This document shows positions 17,907-26,402 of a stretch of 49,798 nt of DNA, piece by piece. The position numbers were made by a program, and so were the translations under genes. Within the stretch, counting starts at the first letter, position 1; each line of letters starts with the position of its first letter. Where the stretch lies: the NCBI RefSeq assembly GCF_024267675.1, contig NZ_JALDYX010000035.1:1-49798 (forward strand). Reading direction: 5' to 3'. Under the pieces are notes generated by a model. The model was not told the DNA's origin. It saw only the letters and a program-made list of their open reading frames with translations, and made no database searches. This stretch comes from Marinobacterium sedimentorum. Its GTDB lineage: Bacteria; Pseudomonadota; Gammaproteobacteria; Pseudomonadales; Balneatricaceae.

Positions 17907-20030
17907 ATGATGGAACACGCACTTCGAGTACTGAAAGACGTTTTTGGCTATGACCAGTTTCGCCCGCCCCAGGAAGACGTAATCAGCCGTCTGGTGGGGG
18001 GGCAGGATTTGCTGGTGGTCATGCCGACCGGTGGCGGCAAGTCACTGTGCTACCAGTTACCGGCGCTGCTGCGTGACGGTACAGCCGTGGTCGTGTCGCC
18101 CCTGATTGCGCTGATGCAGGATCAGGTCAGTGCGCTGTCGCAGTGGGGTATTCGTGCCGGCTGCCTCAATTCGGCGGTCAGTTTTGATGAACGCAGCCGT
18201 ACCGAGAATGCGCTGCGAAGTGGTGAGCTGGACCTGCTTTATATCGCCCCCGAACGTCTGCTGCAGCCGCGCACTCTGGATCTGCTGTCGCACTGTACCC
18301 TGGCCCTCTTTGCGATCGACGAAGCGCATTGCGTGTCGCAGTGGGGGCATGATTTCAGGCCCGAATACCTGCAGCTCAGCCGTCTGCGCGAGCGCTTTCC
18401 CGGTGTGCCGCGCATCGCCCTGACCGCTACCGCGGACGGGCGTACCCAGCAGGAAATCGTTGAACGGCTGCAGCTTGATCAGGCCGTGCGCTTTATTCAG
18501 GGATTTGATCGCCCCAATATCCGTTATCGCATTGGCCAGAAAGACAAGGCAAAGGATCAGCTGCTGCGCTTTCTGCGTGATGAGCATCCGCAGGATGCCG
18601 GCGTGGTGTATTGCCTGTCGCGCAAAAAGGTCGAGGCTACCGCCGCCTGGCTGTGCGAGCGCGGCTTTAAGGCGCTGCCTTACCACGCTGGACTGTCGAC
18701 GGAGCTGCGGGCGCATAACCAGCATCGCTTTCTGACCGAGGAAGGTCTGATCATGGTGGCGACCATTGCCTTTGGCATGGGTATCGACAAGCCCAATGTG
18801 CGTTTTGTGGCGCACCTGGATTTGCCCAAAAGCATTGAAGCCTACTATCAGGAAACCGGCCGCGCCGGGCGTGATGGCATGCCCGCCGATGCCTGGATGG
18901 TGTACGGCCTGCAGGACGTTATTTTTCTGCGCCAGATGCTTGAGGGCTCCCAGGCTCCCGAGCAGCAAAAGCAGATTGAGCGCCAGAAGCTTGAAGCGGT
19001 ACTGGGGTTGTGTGAAATCACCAGCTGCCGGCGCCAGACACTGCTGGCGTATTTCGGTGAGTCGGAGCATGCGCCCTGCGGCAACTGCGATACCTGTCTG
19101 GAGCCGGTGCCGGTTTGGGATGGCACTGAAGCGGCGCGCAAGGCGCTGTCGGCGGTGTACCGGTCGGGCCAGCACTTCGGCGTGAATCATGTCATCGACA
19201 TCCTGCTGGGCAGCGCCAGCGAAAAGCTGCGTGAGCGCGGGCATGATCGCCTGTCGACCTTTGGTATCGGCAAGGATCTGGATCGCAACCAGTGGCGTTC
19301 GGTGTTTCGCCAGCTGGTGGCGCGGGGCTTTCTGGGGGTGGATGGCCAGGGGCATGGCGTGCTGCACCTGACCGAGGCCTGTCGCGCGGTGCTGCGCAGC
19401 GAGCAGACGCTGGAACTGCGACTGGAGTCCCGTACCCAGAGTCGCTTTACCCGCAGCTCGGTGCCGCAGTCGAAACTCGAAGCCAGTGACTATGCCCTCT
19501 GGAACGACCTGCGGGCCGCGCGCAAGGCGCTGGCTGAAACCCAGGATGTGCCGCCCTATGTGATCTTCCATGACGCCACCCTGATGGAAATGGTGATGCA
19601 TCGGCCGTTGAATGAGGTGCAGTTGCGCAGGCTCAACGGTGTGGGCGAGCGCAAGCTGGAGCTTTATGGACGGCAGTTCCTGGCGGTCATTGAACAGCAT
19701 GAACAGGCCGGTCAGACGCAGGCGGTGGCCTCGGACGAGGCCCTGCTGCTGTTTCGCAGCGGCATGACGGTGCAGCAGGTTGCGCTGCAGCTCAAGTTGT
19801 CGGTCAACGCCATCTTTGGTCAGCTGGCGCGGGCCATACAGCAGGGACAGCTGGACATGGCGGAGGTGGTCGAGCTGCCACCGGCGGAAGTCAGCCATAT
19901 TCAGCAGGTCATGATTGAATGTGAACGTGACTTCGGTGCGGCGCTAAAGCCCGTGCATGAGGCCCTTGGCGGAGCCTACGACATGGGCCTGCTGCGCTGT
20001 GTGCGCGTGGGTCTGAGCCTGGACCGATGA
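17907..20030 (+). CDS. recQ: ATP-dependent DNA helicase RecQ
   Basis: 707 residues. Helicase core: motif I PTGGGKSLCYQLPA (about residue 41-54), DEAH box as DEAHCVSQWGHDFRPEY, motif III ALTATA, and motif VI QETGRAGRDG. The Cys4 zinc site is C-E-I-T-S-C and C-G-N-C-D-T-C near residues 370-397, followed by an RQC winged helix. An HRDC domain (about 530-605) has LNEVQLRRLNGVGERKLELYG. A further C-terminal helix-turn-helix-like segment (SGMTVQQVALQLKLSVNAIFGQL) explains why it is longer than the 609-residue E. coli protein. RecQ acts in recombination and fork repair. Start: ATG 17907 or 17910; neither has a clear Shine-Dalgarno sequence. Confidence 0.95.
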   Translation: MMEHALRVLKDVFGYDQFRPPQEDVISRLVGGQDLLVVMPTGGGKSLCYQLPALLRDGTAVVVSPLIALMQDQVSALSQWGIRAGCLNSAVSFDERSRTENALRSGELDLLYIAPERLLQPRTLDLLSHCTLALFAIDEAHCVSQWGHDFRPEYLQLSRLRERFPGVPRIALTATADGRTQQEIVERLQLDQAVRFIQGFDRPNIRYRIGQKDKAKDQLLRFLRDEHPQDAGVVYCLSRKKVEATAAWLCERGFKALPYHAGLSTELRAHNQHRFLTEEGLIMVATIAFGMGIDKPNVRFVAHLDLPKSIEAYYQETGRAGRDGMPADAWMVYGLQDVIFLRQMLEGSQAPEQQKQIERQKLEAVLGLCEITSCRRQTLLAYFGESEHAPCGNCDTCLEPVPVWDGTEAARKALSAVYRSGQHFGVNHVIDILLGSASEKLRERGHDRLSTFGIGKDLDRNQWRSVFRQLVARGFLGVDGQGHGVLHLTEACRAVLRSEQTLELRLESRTQSRFTRSSVPQSKLEASDYALWNDLRAARKALAETQDVPPYVIFHDATLMEMVMHRPLNEVQLRRLNGVGERKLELYGRQFLAVIEQHEQAGQTQAVASDEALLLFRSGMTVQQVALQLKLSVNAIFGQLARAIQQGQLDMAEVVELPPAEVSHIQQVMIECERDFGAALKPVHEALGGAYDMGLLRCVRVGLSLDR

Positions 20031-20092
20031 GAATGCCCGGCTAACCGCCGGGCAGGCGCAGGCCACAGGGATAATGTGAAAGGGAGCCTTCG

Positions 20093-20872
20093 ATGCTGAA
20101 TGCGCGTACTTTTCGGCGGCTGCGTATTTTTATCCTGCTGCTGATCTTGCTGGTTATTTCGCTGAATACCTGGTTATCCCGCATTCGTTCCACCGACTGG
20201 CAGGAGTCCCTGTGGGTGGTCATCTACCCGCTGAACGGTGATGGCCGCGCCGATACCCAGCGCTATGTAGATTCTCTGCAGGCGCAGCAGTTTTCCAGTG
20301 TAAGACAGTTTTTTGCCCGCGAAGCCGCGCGTTACGACGTGCCGCTGGATGATCCGGTGATTGTTCAGCTGGCCGCGCAGGTTCGGGCACAACCGCCCGA
20401 ACCAGGACCCAATCCGTCGCTGTTTGCGAGTGTGCGCTGGAGCCTGTCAATGCGCTGGTGGGCCTGGCGGCATGACAACTGGGCCGGACCTGCGCCTGAT
20501 GTGCGTATTTTTGTGCGTTACCACTCGCCGCAGAATCAAAACACCCTGGCCCACTCCCTGGGTCTGCAGAAAGGTCTGATCGGGTTGGTCAATGCGTTCG
20601 CCGACGCGCGCTTTGAGGGTCAGAATGCCGTAGTGATGGCGCATGAACTGTTGCATACACTGGGAGCCACCGACAAATATGACCCTGCCAACGGTTATCC
20701 GCTGTGGCCTGACGGGTTTGCAGAGCCCGACCGGGTGCCGCGCCTTCCCCAGCTGCAGGCTGAAATCATGGCCGGTCGTGTGGCATTGTCCGAACGTCAG
20801 GCGGTCATGCCCCTGTCGCTGCAGGAGGTTATTGTCGGGCCGCTGACCGCCGCCGAGATCAACTGGCACTGA
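20093..20872 (+). CDS. Membrane-anchored putative zinc metallopeptidase (HExxH), unnamed family
   Basis: 259 residues. One N-terminal transmembrane helix after a basic head (RTFRRLRIFILLLILLVISL) suggests N-in topology with a periplasmic domain. Around residue 183-195 is HELLHTLGATDKYD, an HExxH zinc site with downstream G and D as in many metallopeptidases of the gluzincin/metzincin type. The rest has a WWAWRHDNW segment and IFVRYHSP. AAAGGGAG precedes the ATG. No known partner is adjacent. It could be a peptidase or a non-catalytic HExxH protein. Confidence 0.65.
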   Translation: MLNARTFRRLRIFILLLILLVISLNTWLSRIRSTDWQESLWVVIYPLNGDGRADTQRYVDSLQAQQFSSVRQFFAREAARYDVPLDDPVIVQLAAQVRAQPPEPGPNPSLFASVRWSLSMRWWAWRHDNWAGPAPDVRIFVRYHSPQNQNTLAHSLGLQKGLIGLVNAFADARFEGQNAVVMAHELLHTLGATDKYDPANGYPLWPDGFAEPDRVPRLPQLQAEIMAGRVALSERQAVMPLSLQEVIVGPLTAAEINWH

Positions 20873-20935
20873 GGCGGTTAGCGGACTCGATATTGGAAGG
20901 TGGCGGGGCTGCCTATCGGTCATCGGGTCCAGTGG

Positions 20936-20964
20936 CTGCGAAACGGTCATGACTTGGTTATAAT
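20936..20964 (+). promoter_or_regulatory. Probable sigma-70 promoter of ttcA
   Basis: A perfect TATAAT at 20959-20964, with a weak -35 (CTGCGA, 20936-20941) 17 bp upstream. It predicts a start near 20971 and a leader of about 28 bases before the ttcA ATG, which also supports the shorter start chosen for ttcA. Confidence 0.55.
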
Positions 20965-20998
20965 CGGCGCCTCTTTAAATTCCGATCGATGCCAATCC

Positions 20999-21994
20999 AT
21001 GAGCGATATCCTGTACCAAGAGGTCCTGAGCGATCCTGTTCCTTCCCTGACGCCTGCTGATCTGGCGGCGTCTTCAGCGTCTGACACTGGCCCATGCGCG
21101 GAGCAGGGCGCCAGGCCTGGCGCCCAGAACGACGCCGAGCGCAAAACCAAGCTGCGGATGAACAAGCTGCAAAAGCGGTTGCGCCGCGAGATGGGACGGG
21201 CGATCGAGGATTTCAGGATGATCGAAGAGGGCGACCGCGTGATGGTCTGCCTGTCCGGTGGCAAGGATTCCTACACCATGCTCGACATTCTGCTGAATCT
21301 GCAAAAGAGTGCGCCTGTCAGCTTCGAACTGGTGGCCGTCAATCTGGATCAGAAGCAGCCGGGCTTTCCCGAGCACATACTGCCGGCCTATCTTGAAGCC
21401 GTTGGCGTGCCCTACCATATCGTTGAGCGGGATACCTACTCGATCGTCAAGGAGCTGGTACCTGAGGGCAAGACCACCTGTGGCCTCTGTTCGCGCCTGC
21501 GCCGCGGTACCCTGTATGGCTTTGCTGATGAAATCGGCGCCAACAAGATCGCTCTGGGCCATCACCGCGACGATATCCTGGAAACTTTTTTTCTCAACAT
21601 GTTCTTCGGTGGCAAACTCAAGTCCATGCCTCCCAAGCTGGTGTCGGATGATGGCAAGAACATGGTTATCCGGCCGCTGGCCTATTCGCGGGAGAAGGAC
21701 ATTGAAGCCTATAGTGGGCTTAAGCAGTTCCCTATCATTCCGTGCAATCTCTGTGGTTCCCAGGAAAACCTGCAGCGCCAGGTCATCAAGGACATGTTGC
21801 AGGGCTGGGATCGCAGCCATCCGGGCCGGATCGAAACCATGTTCAGATCGTTGCAGAATGTGGTGCCCAGTCACCTGGCGGATACGCAGCTGTTTGACTT
21901 TGCCAATCTGCAACTGGGATTCGCCCACGGTATTGCAACGCCGGATGAAGACTCGGCAGCGCCGGGTGGCCGCATCGATATTCTCTCGCTCTGA
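20999..21994 (+). CDS. ttcA: tRNA 2-thiocytidine(32) synthetase TtcA
   Basis: 331 residues from ATG 20999, chosen over an upstream frame extension because the TATAAT promoter would otherwise lie inside the gene. PP-loop SGGKDS binds ATP. The paired C-x2-C motifs TTCGLCSRLRRG and IPCNLCGSQ are those that hold the Fe-S cluster, and LGHHRDD is conserved. The first ~45 residues form a low-complexity extension before the KLQKRLRREMGRAIEDF helix. TtcA thiolates cytidine 32 of some tRNAs. Confidence 0.95.
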   Translation: MSDILYQEVLSDPVPSLTPADLAASSASDTGPCAEQGARPGAQNDAERKTKLRMNKLQKRLRREMGRAIEDFRMIEEGDRVMVCLSGGKDSYTMLDILLNLQKSAPVSFELVAVNLDQKQPGFPEHILPAYLEAVGVPYHIVERDTYSIVKELVPEGKTTCGLCSRLRRGTLYGFADEIGANKIALGHHRDDILETFFLNMFFGGKLKSMPPKLVSDDGKNMVIRPLAYSREKDIEAYSGLKQFPIIPCNLCGSQENLQRQVIKDMLQGWDRSHPGRIETMFRSLQNVVPSHLADTQLFDFANLQLGFAHGIATPDEDSAAPGGRIDILSL

Positions 21995-22257
21995 GCTTCT
22001 TTCGCTATTTCCGTGCTCCAGCGACTGGCAGGGCTTTTTCTCTGCGGTGTTAAGCTATGCTAGAAGCAGCGGCCACCCGCACGTAGCGCGTTTTGGCCGC
22101 CACTGAGCTTGCGATCAGCGCCGCAGCTGTACGAAGCCGGTGCTAGTGTCGTGTTACAATTGGACCTGTTTGCCGCCAGGGCATGGGTGCGTAATGCATG
22201 CGTGATGGCGGTGCGGTATGGACGCCTTAAGGCACAGATCGGCGAGGGCATTGATAC

Positions 22258-23007
22258 ATGAGTGAGAACCAAGGCAGTCCGGGCGCTTTGCTCGAGATGG
22301 TGCGAGAATTGCGTGGTCTGCTGCTGGATTTTATTGCCGGCGGCCCCACCAAGGCGCCCCGCTACAAGGCGCTGCGCGATGGCTTGATGGCCGATAGCAA
22401 GGTTAACGGGCACCTGCCTGAACTTGTGCTGGAGCACGAGAACCTGAATGATCTCTGGCAGTTCATGAAGTACAAATCCGCCAGCAAGGTTGAGCGTCAG
22501 GAACTAATCCGCAATCAGTTTGACGACCTGGCCCGCACACTCAGTGGTGTAGCTGCCGCCGCCCCTGAAACCTATGAAGCCATCGCGGTGGAAAAGCTGT
22601 TCAAGGCCTGGTATCGCCTCAGTCAGGACGATATGGAGCCGCGCCGTTTGCTCTCCACGGCTCGCAAGATTGCGGTACAGGTGTGTAGCTCCATCGTCGA
22701 CGCACACTATAACTCCGGCGAAATTCGTGGTGGTATTGAAGAGTTGGCTCAGGTGTTCGGCATGACCAAAGACGTGCTCTTTGCCTGCGGCGGTGACGAC
22801 CAGCAATTGATCGTCACCGATGTCGTGTCCGGAGCGACCGCACTGCTGAAAACCTTCAACGCTGCGCTGGAGGGTATCGCTCGACCTGCGCCGAATGAGA
22901 ATAGCCGGCTTCAACTGGCCCGTATGGGAGTTGATGCCATTATGTCGGCCGTGATGGCATTGCTGAGCTGCTGGTACATGTTGCAGGCCGCTTGTGCCAA
23001 ACCCTGA
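22258..23007 (+). CDS. Possible abortive-infection (Abi_C-like) protein
   Basis: 249 residues, soluble. The N-terminal part has LPELVLEHENLNDLWQFMKYKSASKVERQELIRNQFDDL. This resembles the LPxFVRxCRxLxQFWxFIKxxFxxYxERRxFIxxEFxPL segment I associate with proteins annotated as abortive infection family (Abi_C). The second half (WYRLSQDDMEPRRLLSTARKIAVQVCSSIVDA...) is placed like the Abi_C helical domain, which usually reads ITAARTLLESVCKHILDE. The RNKxGDAHG motif common in Abi_C is not visible, so this is a divergent member at best. It stands alone between ttcA and a lipoprotein gene, with a TACAAT-like -10 at 22155-22160. It could be another helical family; the resemblance is from memory, not a search. 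Confidence 0.6.
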   Translation: MSENQGSPGALLEMVRELRGLLLDFIAGGPTKAPRYKALRDGLMADSKVNGHLPELVLEHENLNDLWQFMKYKSASKVERQELIRNQFDDLARTLSGVAAAAPETYEAIAVEKLFKAWYRLSQDDMEPRRLLSTARKIAVQVCSSIVDAHYNSGEIRGGIEELAQVFGMTKDVLFACGGDDQQLIVTDVVSGATALLKTFNAALEGIARPAPNENSRLQLARMGVDAIMSAVMALLSCWYMLQAACAKP

Positions 23008-23028
23008 GGCGTTCGCGTCGGGGTTCTT

Positions 23029-23051
23029 TCCCGTTTTTGCATAGCCTCTGC
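23029..23051 (+). terminator. Weak possible terminator after the Abi_C-like gene
   Basis: CGGG and CCCG arms around a short T-rich loop are followed by TTTTTG. The stem is only four or five pairs. The remaining bases up to 23183 show no gene or clear site. Confidence 0.35.
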
Positions 23052-23183
23052 AGATGTGGTGACAAGCTCTGCCTGGGCAGTAATAATGTGCGCCTTCTTT
23101 TCGGCCTCTGCATCTGCCCTGGCGGTTTCGGTGTCTCTTAATGGCGCGCGTTTGGGCGGCTATTCAACAATGTGAGGATGGAT

Positions 23184-23960
23184 GTGAAACAGGTCAGTTG
23201 CGTAATGTTAGTGTCCTTGCTACTCGGCGGTTGTCTGGCCAACGGGCCTGTGCCCGCTGAGCCGGATGTTCAGGTGGCAGGCGCCGACAGCTCGGTACCC
23301 AAAGCTGCACCCGGGCAGGATGCCGCGTCCACAGGCGACTCTAATGCCCCCACTCAGGCTCCCGGCCAGGCGCTAAAGTCCGGCGACCGCCCGGTGACGA
23401 CAGCCGCGACTGATGAGGCGCTGCAGCGCAACCTCGAGACGCTGGCAAACCGCCTGACCCTGATGCAGGAACAGCTGATCCAGATCAAGGCTCAGGGCGC
23501 GGAGCTGTCACAGCAGTCGGGCACGGCGCTTGCGCGCCTGCAGATGCTGACCGGCAGTGCCGCTGTGGGCGGTGCTGAAGATGCTGGTGACAATTCCGCG
23601 CCCGCAGCTGTTTCAGGCGCGGCGCCGGAGCAACTGGCGGGCCTGATTGACCAGCTCAGCCAGATTGCCAATGAGCTGTCGCTCAGTGGTGTTGGGGACA
23701 GCTATCGCATCGCTGCCGATTACACCGGCGCCGGGCAATGGGTGCTGATCCGCTATGACCGTTTTAGCGGTGAGTCCTGGCTGGCAGATCAGGGCGCCTG
23801 GCAGCCGCTGCAGGATAAGGCGTCGCTGGAGCGCTCGGACTACGAAGTGCAGCTGACCCGCGCTGACAATGATATCAAGGGTTATGTGGCGGCCCGGCTG
23901 GACAGGCGCAATGGTGATACCTGGTGGCTGAAACAGGACGCATGGCAGAAGTTCGAGTGA
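23184..23960 (+). CDS. Lipoprotein with coiled coil and a twice-repeated C-terminal motif
   Basis: 258 residues from GTG 23184. GAGG at 23174-23177 sits 6 bases before this GTG, and it yields a compact lipoprotein signal (KQVSCVMLVSLLLGGC, lipid-modified Cys17). The N-terminal third is Ala/Pro/Ser-rich and probably disordered. A coiled coil covers about residues 75-120 (LQRNLETLANRLTLMQEQLIQIK). The C-terminal part holds two related units: RYDRFSGESWLADQGAWQPL and RLDRRNGDTWWLKQDAWQKF. The last base of its stop is the first base of epmC (TGATG). No function known; the fixed coupling to epmC is the main clue. Confidence 0.75.
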   Translation: MKQVSCVMLVSLLLGGCLANGPVPAEPDVQVAGADSSVPKAAPGQDAASTGDSNAPTQAPGQALKSGDRPVTTAATDEALQRNLETLANRLTLMQEQLIQIKAQGAELSQQSGTALARLQMLTGSAAVGGAEDAGDNSAPAAVSGAAPEQLAGLIDQLSQIANELSLSGVGDSYRIAADYTGAGQWVLIRYDRFSGESWLADQGAWQPLQDKASLERSDYEVQLTRADNDIKGYVAARLDRRNGDTWWLKQDAWQKFE

Positions 23961-24574
23961 TGAGTACGCATCAATACCAGGATCTGATCCGGCTGTTCAA
24001 CGGTCAGTTTGAGCACAGCCTCAATACCGTTCTTGTGCGCGGTGATGACGAACCCGTCTATCTGCCCGCCGATGCCGAGCATCCGCAGCACCGGATTATT
24101 TTTGCCCACGGCTTTTTTTCCAGTGCCCTGCATGAGATTTCCCACTGGTGCGTCGCCGGTGCTAAGCGGCGTACCCAGGTGGATTTCGGGTACTGGTACA
24201 AGCCCGACGGGCGCACGGCAGAGGAGCAGGCGCTGTTCGAGAGCGTGGAAGTCAAACCCCAGTCGCTGGAGTGGATGCTTTCCGTCGCCTGCGGGCACCG
24301 GTTTCACTTCAGTGCCGACAATCTGTCGGCGCAGATTGGCGCCAGCCGCGGCTTCGAAGCCCGCGTGCAGCGCCAGGTGCTGCACTATCTTGAGGTGGGT
24401 CTGCCCAGCAGGGCCGGGTTGCTGGTGGAGGCGTTCAGCGACTTCTACGGCACAGGCGCGCTTGAGACCGGCGCCTTTGCGCTGCCGTACGATACCGAGG
24501 CGGGCCCGGCGGTATTTCCTGTGCTTGCAGCAGCGCTCGAACCTGAGCAAGAGCGCGATCTGGTAAGCGCCTGA
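23960..24574 (+). CDS. epmC: Elongation factor P hydroxylase EpmC (YfcM)
   Basis: 204 residues matching EpmC along its length: the opening YQDLIRLFNGQF, GDDEPVYLPADAEHPQHRIIFAHGFFSSALHEISHWC with the metal-type HEISH motif, VDFGYWYKPDGR, and VEVKPQSLEWML. EpmC hydroxylates the beta-lysylated lysine of EF-P after EpmA and EpmB act. Neither epmA, epmB nor efp is in the window. Translation is probably coupled to the upstream lipoprotein gene through TGATG. Confidence 0.93.
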   Translation: MSTHQYQDLIRLFNGQFEHSLNTVLVRGDDEPVYLPADAEHPQHRIIFAHGFFSSALHEISHWCVAGAKRRTQVDFGYWYKPDGRTAEEQALFESVEVKPQSLEWMLSVACGHRFHFSADNLSAQIGASRGFEARVQRQVLHYLEVGLPSRAGLLVEAFSDFYGTGALETGAFALPYDTEAGPAVFPVLAAALEPEQERDLVSA

Positions 24575-24652
24575 ATTCTGCCCCTTATGCTTTCTTTCTG
24601 GTGCCTTTGGCGCTTTCGATCTGTAGCAGTTGCTTGCAGTGACTCATTGCTG

Positions 24653-25180
24653 TCAGTGGCTGTGCTGCTGTGTGGCATTAGTGCCATGAGAATGGGAAGG
24701 GCTGTGCGGGTTTTCTCGGGCCGTCGCTTCGTCCATGGCATCCATGGGAGAACGAACCGGCAGGGTGAGCTGCAGCTGTTGTCCGTCACTGAAGTTCAGC
24801 TGCAACCTGACCTCGTCGCCGGCATTGAGGGGCTGCTTCAGATCGATCAGCATCAGGTGATCGCCACCGGGCTGCAGCCGATACTCAGCCCCCGCCGGGA
24901 TTTCCACCTGCTGTGCCGCGCGCATGCGCATGACGCCATCCTGCTGCCGACTCTGGTGCAGCTCAGTGGTGCCGGCGCTGTCGGTCCGGGCACTGTCCAG
25001 CTGCACCGCGCTAGTGGAATTGTTGCGCAGGGTCAGGTAGGCCGCGCTGATGCTGTGCCCGGGCGGTACCGCCCGCACATAGCCGTCCTGAGCCTGAACC
25101 TCGGCGAAGGCGGTTGTAGTACAGAGAAGGCTGGCCAGTAGCGTTGTCAACAGGCCGGAGCGGGGCAGTAGCTGTGGCAT
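24653..25180 (-). CDS. Periplasmic copper chaperone PCu(A)C
   Basis: 175 residues with a Sec signal peptide (LLTTLLASLLCTTTAFA). It has the PCu(A)C copper site: H in TTELHQ, M residues in GVMRM, and H-x-M in PGGDHLML, matching H(M)x10Mx21HxM. The C-terminal tail is His-rich (HSPSHSHGTNATQQHSH), a probable extra metal-binding region. PCu(A)C delivers Cu(I) to the CuA or CuB site of cytochrome oxidase with Sco. It is the last of three genes transcribed leftward from 26297. Confidence 0.92.
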   Translation of the reverse strand: MPQLLPRSGLLTTLLASLLCTTTAFAEVQAQDGYVRAVPPGHSISAAYLTLRNNSTSAVQLDSARTDSAGTTELHQSRQQDGVMRMRAAQQVEIPAGAEYRLQPGGDHLMLIDLKQPLNAGDEVRLQLNFSDGQQLQLTLPVRSPMDAMDEATARENPHSPSHSHGTNATQQHSH

Positions 25181-25227
25181 GGGGGTATCTTCCTTGCTGT
25201 CGATGGGGACGGGTGAATAGGGGAGAG

Positions 25228-25824
25228 TCAGAGCAGCGCGCGCAGCTTGGCGGCCAGCTCATCCGGGCTGATCGAGTCGCTCAGTACCTCGAGCAACTGT
25301 CCATCACTGTTGATCAGATACAGGCGCGAGCTGTGATCGACGCTGTACGCCAGGGCTGAGTCCGTCTGTTCGCTGATGCGATAGTAGGCGCCGTAGCTTT
25401 TGGTAACCGCATCGATTTGCGCCCGGCTGCCGGTCAGCCCCACCAGGCTGGGGTGAAAAAAGGCACTGTAGGTCGCGAGTGTTTCGGGCGTGTCACGCTG
25501 GGGGTCGACGCTGATAAAGATGCCGCGCACCCGTGCCTGATCGCTCGGATCGAGGCGACGAAAGCCCTGGGCCATCACGGCCAGTGAGGTGGGGCAGACA
25601 TCGGGGCAGGAGGCGTAGCCAATATAGAGCACAGTGGGATAGCCGTGAAAATCGGCCAGGGTCACAGGCCCCGTTGCCGCCATTAGACTGAAATCACCCC
25701 CCAGACGTGTGCCCAGGGTCTGTTCTATGGGTGTCGGGCGCAGCAGGATGGCACTGGCAATGCCCGCCAGCAGCAGGACGCTCATGATCAGCAGGATACG
25801 CAATGTCTTCAGGTTATTGTTCAT
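25228..25824 (-). CDS. SCO1/SenC-type copper chaperone/thiol reductase
   Basis: 198 residues: an N-terminal membrane anchor (ILLIMSVLLLAGIASAILL) and a thioredoxin-like domain. The Sco copper site is C-P-D-V-C within YIGYASCPDVCPTSL, with the distal His in YSVDHSSRLYLI. Works with PCu(A)C in cytochrome oxidase CuA assembly. Its ATG overlaps the stop of the preceding gene (ATGA), so those two are translationally coupled. Confidence 0.94.
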   Translation of the reverse strand: MNNNLKTLRILLIMSVLLLAGIASAILLRPTPIEQTLGTRLGGDFSLMAATGPVTLADFHGYPTVLYIGYASCPDVCPTSLAVMAQGFRRLDPSDQARVRGIFISVDPQRDTPETLATYSAFFHPSLVGLTGSRAQIDAVTKSYGAYYRISEQTDSALAYSVDHSSRLYLINSDGQLLEVLSDSISPDELAAKLRALL

Positions 25825-26297
25825 TGGGCGCTGAACTCATAGTGGGCAATGATGGGGGTGGTATCGCCAAGGGCTTCAATACGTGCCTGCCATGGCATCT
25901 GCGCAGTGGTGCAGATGGCAAGCGTGGTTCTGCCTCGCCACAGGCCGGACTGGTCGGCGGATTCGGTCAGCTGCAGCCGGTTGATTCCCATGTACATGTC
26001 ACGTCCCTCCAGTAGCAGGCTGATACTCTGGGCGCGGGTGCCCTGCAGCTGCAGGCTGAACTCCAGCTCTTCGCCGGACAGCGCGGGGCCGGACGCGAGA
26101 GTCAGTGTCATTGCCAGGCCATCGCCACGGCTGGTGCAGGGGGCGACGGACAGGTTGCAGCCAGGTGCCGTAACGACACTGGCTGCCGCTGGTGCCCTTG
26201 TCAGCAGGCGCGGCAGCAATAGGGCGCTTGCCAGCAGGCATGCGGCTGTCAGCGTAAGCATCAGCAGGCTGCGCTGGGCCTGGGGCGTCACAGACAT
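25821..26297 (-). CDS. Small membrane-anchored protein of the copper-delivery operon
   Basis: 158 residues: one N-terminal transmembrane helix (LLMLTLTAACLLASALLL), then a periplasmic beta-rich domain with a Cys pair (APGCNLSVAPC), a GRDMYMGINRLQLTES motif and a further Cys near TTLAICTTAQMPW. The Met/Cys content and position before sco suggest a role in metal handling or oxidase assembly (FixH/YtkA-like topology), which is inference. It opens the three-gene leftward operon. Confidence 0.72.
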   Translation of the reverse strand: MSVTPQAQRSLLMLTLTAACLLASALLLPRLLTRAPAAASVVTAPGCNLSVAPCTSRGDGLAMTLTLASGPALSGEELEFSLQLQGTRAQSISLLLEGRDMYMGINRLQLTESADQSGLWRGRTTLAICTTAQMPWQARIEALGDTTPIIAHYEFSAQ

Positions 26298-26402
26298 AGT
26301 TGGCTCGTTCAGGGCAAAGACGCATTCTAGGACAGCATGGATGCTGTGTCGCTGTGGCTGAATGTCGCAGCGCGGCGGCTCGCATCGTAAAGGCAGCCCG
26401 CC

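Noticed and set aside
18057..19898. 613-codon frame opposite recQ
   Set aside because: The recQ frame has every helicase motif; the antisense product is Gln/His/Arg-rich and domain-free.
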